Below are positions 14,871-21,606 of a DNA stretch of 38,619 bases, in pieces; positions within the stretch are counted from its first letter, which is position 1, and every line of letters begins with the position of its first letter. The stretch is from assembly GCF_934277605.1 (NCBI RefSeq), contig NZ_CAKQVD010000014.1:1-38619 (forward strand), given 5' to 3'. The stretch is from an uncultured Anaerotignum sp. (GTDB taxonomy: Bacteria > Bacillota > Clostridia > Lachnospirales > Anaerotignaceae). The position numbers and the translations under genes are program-made. A model generated the notes under the pieces. It searched no databases, was not told the origin of the DNA, and saw nothing but the letters and a program-made list of their open reading frames with translations.

Positions 14871-15974
14871 ATGAAACTGACTTGCAACAAGGATTTACTG
14901 CTGCAATATATCAATATCGTAAACAAAGCGGTTTCCAACCGTACGACACTGCCTATTTTGGAATGTATTCTTTTAACGGCAAATGAAAAGGGCTTTATCC
15001 TGACAGGGAATGACTTGGAAATCGGGATTCAAACCGCACCCATTGAGGCTGAAATTGCGGAAAAGGGCGAGGTTGCCATTGAAGCAAGGATTTTTAATGA
15101 TATTGTCCGTCGCTTAAACGGCGAATTTGTCACAATCTCCACAGATACCGATTATGCCGTAACCATTGTCAGCGGCTCCTCCGAATTTAAAATTATGGGG
15201 CAAAACGGCGATGATTTCCCTGTTCTGCCCGAGGTGGAGCAGGAGAAGCTCTATTCCATGGAGCAGGCGAAGCTGCGTGATATGATTCGCCAGACCATTT
15301 TCTCCATCGCACAGGATGGCTCTAAGCCCGTTTTGACAGGCGAATTATTTGAGCTGCGGAGCAATTCCGTTCATCTGGTTTCTGTGGACGGCTATCGTAT
15401 TTCCTTCCGCAAAAGCAGCCTTCTTGCCGGCAGCGGAGACACGGATGTGATTGTGCCGGGGAAAACACTTTCCGAGCTGAACAAAATTCTTTCTCAGGAG
15501 GAGGAGGATACGCTTTCCATTTATTTGACAGAAAAGCATATTCTCTTTGATTTGGGGACGGCAATCATGGTTTCCCGCTTGATTGAAGGGGATTTCATCC
15601 GCTATGCGCAGTCCTTTTCCGAGGATTACAAAACAAAAATGCTGATCAACAAAAATGAGCTGATTCAGGCTTTGGAGCGTGCCTCCCTGGTTTCCAGAGA
15701 CAACCGCAAAACGCCTGTACGCCTGATGATTCGTGCAAACGGCATGGATATCACCGCAAGAAGTGACATGGGGACAGCGCATGAGAACGTAACCGCGGAG
15801 GTGGAGGGGGATGATTTGACGATTGCCTTTAACCCGAGATATCTGATTGAGGCCCTGCGCTCGATTGAGGAGGAAACCGTAAAAATGATTTTCATGGCAT
15901 CCCTCAGCCCTTGTACGATTTTGCCGGAGGAAGGGGATTCCTTTAAATATTTGATTTTGCCCCTGCGGATGTAG
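14871..15974 (+). CDS. dnaN: DNA polymerase III beta subunit (sliding clamp)
   Basis: This 367-residue protein has the three-fold repeated clamp architecture and family length. The N terminus MKLTCNKDLLLQYI, the TLPILECILL strand and the C-terminal end EDSFKYLILPLRM are typical. It tethers the replicative polymerase to DNA and recruits repair proteins. The ATG at 14871 was chosen over an in-frame TTG at 14859 that lies directly against the AAAGGAG site; the resulting 12-nt spacing is slightly long. It follows the unwinding region and heads a likely operon with yaaA. Confidence 0.96.
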   Translation: MKLTCNKDLLLQYINIVNKAVSNRTTLPILECILLTANEKGFILTGNDLEIGIQTAPIEAEIAEKGEVAIEARIFNDIVRRLNGEFVTISTDTDYAVTIVSGSSEFKIMGQNGDDFPVLPEVEQEKLYSMEQAKLRDMIRQTIFSIAQDGSKPVLTGELFELRSNSVHLVSVDGYRISFRKSSLLAGSGDTDVIVPGKTLSELNKILSQEEEDTLSIYLTEKHILFDLGTAIMVSRLIEGDFIRYAQSFSEDYKTKMLINKNELIQALERASLVSRDNRKTPVRLMIRANGMDITARSDMGTAHENVTAEVEGDDLTIAFNPRYLIEALRSIEEETVKMIFMASLSPCTILPEEGDSFKYLILPLRM

Positions 15975-15990
15975 GAAGGAGGAAGCAAGG

Positions 15991-16209
15991 ATGGAAAAAG
16001 TGTATATTCATACAGAATTTATTAAGCTGCAGCAGGTTTTGAAGCTGGCAGGCTTTATCGACCAAGGCTCTGATGTGAAATATTTTCTTTCACAGGGAAA
16101 TGTGCTTGTAAATGGCGAAATTGCAACGGAACGTGGCAAAAAAATCCGCCATGGCGACATTGTGGAGCTGAAGGGCGTCGGTGCGGTTGAGGTGGAATTG
16201 CAGGCTTAA
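15991..16209 (+). CDS. yaaA: S4-domain RNA-binding protein YaaA/RlbA
   Basis: This 72-residue protein consists almost entirely of an S4 RNA-binding domain: LQQVLKLAGFIDQGSDVKYFLSQGNVLVNGE followed by RGKKIRHGDIVE. Its size and position between dnaN and recF are those of Firmicutes YaaA, a ribosome-associated S4 protein implicated in 50S assembly. A strong AAGGAGG precedes the ATG. Confidence 0.93.
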   Translation: MEKVYIHTEFIKLQQVLKLAGFIDQGSDVKYFLSQGNVLVNGEIATERGKKIRHGDIVELKGVGAVEVELQA

Positions 16210-16268
16210 AATTCCTTTTTTGTTATGAATAAAAATTCATATAAACTGTATTTTTAGGAGTGATTCGG

Positions 16269-16703
16269 ATGTTTACAAAACCGAAAAACGGCTGGACCGA
16301 AATCCATTTGGAGGACTTTGAGGGGCTTGGCAGCTACGTGCAGGATGTGCCGGCGGAAGCAATGCAGGCTGCCATTGCGGCACTGCGGCAGGATATCCCT
16401 CTTGTGCTGCGGTTTGATGAGGAGGGCTCTGCCTTCACGCTGACTGCCGCAGATGAAACGGAAATTAGGACAGAAGGGGATTTTGGGTCCGAAAAATATG
16501 ACATTAAGGTGTCAAAATCGGACTTAATCCGGAATATTAAGGACGATATGGAGAAATATTTTGCGGATTGGGTACAGTTTTCGGAGGATTATGCCTACGC
16601 TGAGGACGAAAACGAGCAGCAGGAGGTTTATCAAAAACGAGAAAGCAGACTGCGTGCCTTGCTTGCGGAGCTGAAAGAGGAGCTGCAAGGGCATACGATT
16701 TAA
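16269..16703 (+). CDS. Conserved-looking acidic protein of unknown function (144 aa)
   Basis: I do not recognise this protein. The ATG at 16269 has AGGAG at 8 nt, and the gene fills the gap between yaaA and recF with small spacers, so it is very likely real and co-transcribed. The first half looks like a small alpha/beta domain (GWTEIHLEDFEGLGSYVQDVP, then a VLRFDEEGSAFTLTA strand pair). The second half is helical and highly charged, ending in a probable coiled coil (residues about 105-140). It has no signal peptide, so it is cytosolic. Its position in the dnaN-recF operon suggests a housekeeping role. Confidence 0.8.
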   Translation: MFTKPKNGWTEIHLEDFEGLGSYVQDVPAEAMQAAIAALRQDIPLVLRFDEEGSAFTLTAADETEIRTEGDFGSEKYDIKVSKSDLIRNIKDDMEKYFADWVQFSEDYAYAEDENEQQEVYQKRESRLRALLAELKEELQGHTI

Positions 16704-16734
16704 ATGTATATTTATAAGTGTTAGAGGAATAAAT

Positions 16735-17832
16735 ATGTATATCAAGGAGATTTTTCTACGGGATTTTCGGAATCTTTCACAACTGCATATCGAGCCTTCC
16801 GAGAAAATCAATGTGATTTACGGCAACAACGCACAAGGGAAAACGAATTTTCTGGAGTCGCTTTATTTTTGTGCCATGGGGCGTTCCATGCGTGGCAAAA
16901 GTGACCAACAGCTGATTGCCTTCGGTGCAGAGGAAAGCCATATTCGTATGCTGGTGCAGACACAAAGCCGCAGTGATAAAATTGATGTGCATTTGAAGCA
17001 GAATGAGAAAAAGGGGATTGCCGTCAATGGCCTGCCTGTGCGGCGTTTGGGCGAGCTGTTCGGCACGCTGTATGCTGTGATTTTCTCCCCTGAGGATTTA
17101 TCCTTGATTAAGGATGGCCCTGCGGAGCGCCGTCGCTTCTTGGACATGGAGCTTTGCCAGCTGAGCAGGGTATATTATTATGATTTGCAGCAATATTATC
17201 GCATTTTAAAGCAAAGAAACAATCTTTTGAAGGAAATACAGAAAAAGCCGACCTTGCAGGAGACACTTTTTGTCTGGGACGGACAGATGGTGGAATACGC
17301 AGAGCGTATCATTGCCGCCAGACGGCGTTTTTTGGCCCGCTTGGATGAAATTGCGGCGGAAAAGCTTGCACGGCTGACAGGAGGCAAGGACCGCCTGCAA
17401 ACGTCCTATAAGCCGAACTGCGAGGAGGGAATGCTTGCGGAACGCTTACAGCGGAATCTGGAGCGCGATATTCTTTTTGGGGCAACCCAGAGCGGCCCGC
17501 ATAAGGATGACATCAGCTTTTTGATAAACGGCAGAGAGGTTAAGGTTTACGGCTCTCAGGGGCAGCAGCGCACAACGGCGTTGGCGGCTCGTTTGGCGGA
17601 GATTGATTTGATTTTGGAGGAGACGGGAGAGACACCTGTTTTGCTTTTGGATGATGTGTTTTCCGAATTGGATGAAAGCCGCCAGAAATATCTTTTGGAA
17701 AGTATAGAGGGCTTGCAGGCCTTTGTGACCTGCACAGGCATTGAGGATTCTATCCGAAAATATATCAGCAGGGATAATCTGTTTTATGTTGAAAACGGAG
17801 CTATCATACCGCAAAAGGAAAACAGGCATTGA
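16735..17832 (+). CDS. recF: DNA replication and repair protein RecF
   Basis: This 365-residue SMC-like ATPase has P loop GNNAQGKT (30-37). The RecF signature is SPEDLSLIKDGPAERRRFLD, with an ABC-type signature SQGQQRT and Walker B LLLDDVFSELD. RecF loads RecA at single-strand gaps together with RecO and RecR. The ATG is preceded by AGAGGA. Its stop codon is part of the left arm of the downstream terminator. No DUF370/remB gene follows, unlike in many Clostridia. Confidence 0.96.
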   Translation: MYIKEIFLRDFRNLSQLHIEPSEKINVIYGNNAQGKTNFLESLYFCAMGRSMRGKSDQQLIAFGAEESHIRMLVQTQSRSDKIDVHLKQNEKKGIAVNGLPVRRLGELFGTLYAVIFSPEDLSLIKDGPAERRRFLDMELCQLSRVYYYDLQQYYRILKQRNNLLKEIQKKPTLQETLFVWDGQMVEYAERIIAARRRFLARLDEIAAEKLARLTGGKDRLQTSYKPNCEEGMLAERLQRNLERDILFGATQSGPHKDDISFLINGREVKVYGSQGQQRTTALAARLAEIDLILEETGETPVLLLDDVFSELDESRQKYLLESIEGLQAFVTCTGIEDSIRKYISRDNLFYVENGAIIPQKENRH

Positions 17833-17866
17833 GGAAAAAATCTCAATGCCTGTTTTCTTATTTTTT
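17818..17866. terminator. Bidirectional terminator between recF and the antiporter gene
   Basis: A perfect 16-bp stem (17818-17833 with 17842-17857) around an 8-nt loop is followed by TTATTTTTTT on the plus strand. The left arm overlaps the last codons of recF, and the stem directly abuts the stop codon of the convergent antiporter gene. The minus-strand tail is less T-rich. Confidence 0.9.
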
Positions 17867-19027
17867 TAATAAGCGTTGGTGCAAATGGTCTGCACAGATT
17901 GCTCCGAAGGGGGCTGTGATGAGGATGGCAAGCACGGCAACGGTTAGTGTCAGATTGCCGCAGGAAAGCCCCATGCTCAGCGGAATGGCACCGATGGCGG
18001 CCTGTACGGTTGCCTTGGGGGTATAGGCAAGCATACAGAAAAGCCGTTCCTTGCCCGAAAGCCTTGTTTTTGTGACGGAGAGACAAACACCTGCCATGCG
18101 AAAGAGCAATGCCCCGAAAATCAGGAGTATCGCCGCAAAGCCTGCCGCAAGCGCATAGTGCAAATCCACGGTTGCCCCCACCAAAACAAAAAGGAATACC
18201 TCTGCACCAATCCAAAGCTGATTATATTTTTCAGAAAGGGTGATGCAAAGAGGCGCTGCCTTTTGCCGCAGAAAAATACCCATAAACATGATGGCAAGCA
18301 AGCCGGAAACAATGCCGTTTACAAGATTTTGAACTGCAATCAACAAAAAGGAAATGCTCAGCAGCAGCAGTACACGCACTGTATCCTGCATGGGAAAGCG
18401 GCGGAACAGCCGCAGCATGCCATACCCGACGGCACAGCCAAGCAAAATACCGGAGCAGATAGAAATGGGGATTTGCAAAAGAGAGGCGGCGGAGAAGCTG
18501 CCGGTTGCGGCTAAGGTGGTTAGGGCGGTAAAAACAACAATTACGAATACATCATCCACCGATGCCCCTGCCAGAATCATTTGCGGAATACTGTTTTCCT
18601 TGCCATAGCCCTGCTCCATCAAATGAATCATGCGTGGCACAATGACCGCAGGCGAAACGGCCGCAAGCACACTGCCGATGATTGCCGCATCCAAGACGCT
18701 GACACCGAGCAGGAGCGGTGCAAGGAGGATGGTTCCGAGCATTTCCGCACAGGCGGGAAGAAAGCAGAGCAAAACAGCAGGCCTGCCGACCTTTTTTAAA
18801 TCCGTAATATCCAAGGAAAGACCTGCCCGTGTCAGAATGATGACAAGAGCAATTTGACGAATGTCTCCCGCAATCGAAAGAAGGGAGGCATCAATCAAAT
18901 GCAGTGCATGGGGGCTCATTAAAATACCGACCAAAATCATCCCGACCAAGCTTGGCAGCTTTAGCTTGGAAAAAAGACAGCCAAGCCCTAAGCCGAATAA
19001 AAGAATCAAAGCAATACTTGTTAACAT
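17858..19027 (-). CDS. Cation:proton antiporter (Na+/H+ exchanger family)
   Basis: This 389-residue integral membrane protein has about 12-13 hydrophobic segments of the CPA-type Na+/H+ exchanger fold. Recognisable parts are the LGCLFSKLKLPSLVGMILVGILMSPH start, TRAGLSLD, and the aspartate pair in AGASVDDVFVIVVF that is expected to bind the cation. The start at 19027 has AGGAGG at 7 nt; about 55 in-frame upstream codons are untranslated leader. It would exchange Na+ or K+ for H+ across the membrane. It runs against the recF-gyrB direction and has its own promoter and structured leader. Confidence 0.88.
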   Translation of the reverse strand: MLTSIALILLFGLGLGCLFSKLKLPSLVGMILVGILMSPHALHLIDASLLSIAGDIRQIALVIILTRAGLSLDITDLKKVGRPAVLLCFLPACAEMLGTILLAPLLLGVSVLDAAIIGSVLAAVSPAVIVPRMIHLMEQGYGKENSIPQMILAGASVDDVFVIVVFTALTTLAATGSFSAASLLQIPISICSGILLGCAVGYGMLRLFRRFPMQDTVRVLLLLSISFLLIAVQNLVNGIVSGLLAIMFMGIFLRQKAAPLCITLSEKYNQLWIGAEVFLFVLVGATVDLHYALAAGFAAILLIFGALLFRMAGVCLSVTKTRLSGKERLFCMLAYTPKATVQAAIGAIPLSMGLSCGNLTLTVAVLAILITAPFGAICADHLHQRLLKK

Positions 19028-19055
19028 AAGGTTTCCTCCTGTTCTTCGCAGAAAA

Positions 19056-19097
19056 TAAAAAAAGCCGACACCTTCTGCGTAAAATATAATGCAGAAG
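19056..19097 (-). promoter_or_regulatory. Leader hairpin of the antiporter mRNA, possible attenuator
   Basis: In the roughly 130-nt leader CTTCTGC (minus strand 19097-19091) pairs with GCAGAAG (19078-19072). After 9 nt comes a run of seven T. The shape resembles an intrinsic terminator upstream of the start codon, but the stem is only 7 bp. I see no known riboswitch consensus. Confidence 0.3.
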
Positions 19098-19163
19098 TCA
19101 TCAGCAATCCATGCGGTTTCGGGCTGCTTTTGCCCGTGGGAGAACCTCATTCCCAATAAAAAC

Positions 19164-19192
19164 AGCATAACACAGAGAGAAAAAAATGACAA
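19164..19192 (-). promoter_or_regulatory. Promoter of the antiporter gene
   Basis: On the minus strand TTGTCA (19187-19192) and TATGCT (19164-19169) have a 17-bp spacer. Transcription would begin near 19157. Confidence 0.7.
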
Positions 19193-19269
19193 GAGATATT
19201 TTTTGAAACAGAAAGGCTATAATATAGTAGGAATTTTTTTAAAAAAAGCATAAAAATATGCGCAAAACA

Positions 19270-19298
19270 TTGTAAAATCAATGAAAAAATGCTATACT
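19270..19298 (+). promoter_or_regulatory. Promoter of gyrB
   Basis: TTGTAA (19270-19275) and TATACT (19293-19298) have a 17-bp spacer, giving a leader of about 110 nt. A second TATAAT at 19218-19223 lacks a convincing -35 element. Confidence 0.65.
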
Positions 19299-19414
19299 TA
19301 ATTCATGTGATTTTGAAGCAGGATTTGATAGAAAGAGAAAGTCTATTTTTGTTCTTTCTTTTTTTCTTGCCAAAAAATATAGGCGAAAAAAATCGACCGA
19401 AAGAGAGGGATTTG

Positions 19415-21316
19415 ATGTCTTCCGAATATAACGCAAATCAAATTCAGGTCTTAGAGGGACTGGAGGCTGTGCGGAAACGCCCCGGTATGTATATCGGCTC
19501 TACCAGTGCGAAAGGTCTGCATCATTTGGTTTATGAAATTGTAGATAACTCTGTGGATGAGGCACTTGCAGGTGCTTGCAGTGAAATTACCGTAAAAATC
19601 CACCCGGATAACTCCGTTTCCGTTATGGACAACGGGCGAGGGATTCCTGTTGATATCAACGAGCAGAAGGGCATGTCCGCCTTGGAGATGGTATTCACGA
19701 TTCTGCACGCAGGCGGTAAGTTCGGCGGCGGGGGCTATAAGGTTTCCGGCGGTCTGCATGGCGTGGGTGCTTCTGTTGTAAATGCGCTTTCCGAATGGCT
19801 TGTGGTGCAGGTGCATCGGGACGGCAAAATCCATGAGCAGAAATATTCCCGTGGGGATGTGGTTGAGCCGCTGCGTGTGGTGGGAGAAACCGACATTACA
19901 GGCACCTTTGTGCATTTTCTGCCGGATGATACCATTTTTGAGGAAACCGTTTTTGATTATGATGTGCTGAAGCAGCGCTTTCGGGAAACCGCCTTTTTGA
20001 CAAAGGGCTTGAAAATCAACCTAATGGATTTGCGTGTTGGGCAGGAGCAGGAGCATTCCTTCCATTATGAAGGCGGCATTAAGGAATTTGTGGCTTTCCT
20101 GAACCAGAGCCGCCAGCCCTTATATCATAATATTTTCTATGCCTGCGGCAAGAAGGACGGCGTTTTGGTTGAGGTGGCGTTCCAGCACAATGACGGCTTT
20201 ACGGAGAGCATTTTTACCTTCGTGAATAATATCAATACCCCTGATGGCGGTACGCATTTGGTCGGCTTTAAATCGGGCCTGACAAAAACACTGAATGATT
20301 ACGGCAAGAAAAGCGGTATCATCAAGGATGCGGACAAAAAGCTTTCCGGCGAAGATGTCAGAGAGGGGATTACCGCCGTTGTCAGCATTAAGGTGGAGGA
20401 CCCGCAGTTTGAAGGGCAGACAAAGGCAAAGCTTGGCACAAGTGAGGCAAAGGGCGCAGTGGAAAGCGTTTTAAGCGAATATTTGACCTATTTCCTTGAG
20501 GAAAACCCGAACATTGGGAAAACCATCATTGAAAAGGGGATGATGGCCTCCAGAGCCAGAGATGCTGCCAGAAAGGCAAGAGAACTGGTGCGCCGTAAGA
20601 CAGGCCTGGAGAATGCCCGCATGCCCGGCAAGCTGACAGACTGCACGAGCCGTGATCCTTATGAATGTGAGATTTATATTGTCGAAGGGAACTCCGCAGG
20701 CGGCTCTGCCATTAAGGCAAGAGATCCGAGAACACAGGCGATTCTGCCTTTGCGTGGTAAGATTTTGAATGTGGAAAAGGCAAGATTGGACAGAATTTTA
20801 AATTCTGAGGAAATCCGCAACATGATTACTGCTTTTGGTACGGGGATTTCCGATGATTTTGATATGGAAAAGCTGCGGTATCATAAAATCGTTATTATGA
20901 CCGATGCCGACGTGGATGGTGCGCATATCAGAACCCTGCTTTTGACCTTCTTCTATCGCTATATGCCGCAGCTCATTGAGGGCGGCAAGGTATATGTGGC
21001 ACAGCCGCCCTTGTACCGTGTAGAGAAGAATAAGCAGCATTATTATGTGTATGACGATTTGCAGCTTGAGGAGCTTTATCAGGAAATCGGCAGAACCGGT
21101 ATTAAGGATGTACAGCGGTATAAGGGTCTGGGGGAAATGGACTTCGACCAGCTGCGAGATACCACAATGGCGGTGGAGCATAGGATTCTGAAATTGGTAA
21201 CGATTGATGATGCGGTGCTTGCAGACCAGATTTTCAGCATGCTGATGGGGGATGAGGTTGAACCCAGAAAAATCTTTATCGAGGAAAATGCGCAGTATGC
21301 GGAGATGGATTTTTAA
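19415..21316 (+). CDS. gyrB: DNA gyrase subunit B
   Basis: This 633-residue ATPase subunit of DNA gyrase has GHKL ATPase motifs EIVDNSVDEAL and DNGRGIPVD, the GGLHGVGASVVNALS loop, and TOPRIM motifs EGNSAGGSA and DADVDGAHIRTLL, ending with the standard IEENAQYAEMDF. It introduces negative supercoils with GyrA. The ATG at 19415 matches the conserved N terminus (MSSEYNANQIQVLEGLEAVRKRPGMYIG) and follows AGAGGG. Residue 426 is Asn in the EGN motif where E. coli has Asp426, whose change to Asn is a known quinolone-resistance substitution. Confidence 0.97.
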   Translation: MSSEYNANQIQVLEGLEAVRKRPGMYIGSTSAKGLHHLVYEIVDNSVDEALAGACSEITVKIHPDNSVSVMDNGRGIPVDINEQKGMSALEMVFTILHAGGKFGGGGYKVSGGLHGVGASVVNALSEWLVVQVHRDGKIHEQKYSRGDVVEPLRVVGETDITGTFVHFLPDDTIFEETVFDYDVLKQRFRETAFLTKGLKINLMDLRVGQEQEHSFHYEGGIKEFVAFLNQSRQPLYHNIFYACGKKDGVLVEVAFQHNDGFTESIFTFVNNINTPDGGTHLVGFKSGLTKTLNDYGKKSGIIKDADKKLSGEDVREGITAVVSIKVEDPQFEGQTKAKLGTSEAKGAVESVLSEYLTYFLEENPNIGKTIIEKGMMASRARDAARKARELVRRKTGLENARMPGKLTDCTSRDPYECEIYIVEGNSAGGSAIKARDPRTQAILPLRGKILNVEKARLDRILNSEEIRNMITAFGTGISDDFDMEKLRYHKIVIMTDADVDGAHIRTLLLTFFYRYMPQLIEGGKVYVAQPPLYRVEKNKQHYYVYDDLQLEELYQEIGRTGIKDVQRYKGLGEMDFDQLRDTTMAVEHRILKLVTIDDAVLADQIFSMLMGDEVEPRKIFIEENAQYAEMDF

Positions 21317-21536
21317 TAGGTGACAGAAGGGGAAACTTTCTTTTCTTGGTGAAAGTTTCCCTTGCGATACAAAATGTATCGCACCCCTTCAAAGAACCGC
21401 CTGTGGGCAAGTTTTTATGGGGCGTTGCCCCAAACCCCACCAAGGGGGTCACCCCCTTGGAACCCGATTTGCCTGCGGCGTGATAAATCAGAATGAAAAT
21501 CTTATATTTCTGAAAGAAATGTAAGATTTATATAAA
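21317..21536. repeat. Hairpin-rich intergenic segment between gyrB and gyrA
   Basis: There is no gene in this 220-bp stretch. It contains consecutive hairpins: GGGAAACTTTC with GAAAGTTTCCC (about 21331-21361), GCGATACA-AAA-TGTATCGC, GGGGC-GTT-GCCCC, and CCAAGGGGG-TCA-CCCCCTTGG. The first can act as the gyrB terminator region, though it lacks a clean T run. The last two resemble hairpin units that recur in intergenic DNA of this genome type; a related arrangement lies at about 26860-26950. The segment leads directly into repeat copy B. Confidence 0.6.
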
Positions 21537-21593
21537 GTTTAGGTCAAGCCTTTTCAAAGGCTTGCGGAGGGTGAGGCAGAGCCTCACGGTCTT
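21537..21593. repeat. Dispersed two-hairpin intergenic repeat, copy B
   Basis: This 57-bp element is homologous to copy A at 9851-9910. Hairpin 1 is CAAGCCTT-TTCA-AAGGCTTG (21545-21564) and hairpin 2 is TGAGGC-AGA-GCCTCA (21572-21586), followed by GGTCTT. The gyrA ribosome site AAGAGGTG starts right after the element, so gyrA is translated from an mRNA whose leader is this structure. Confidence 0.75.
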
Positions 21594-21606
21594 AAGAGGT
21601 GAACGT

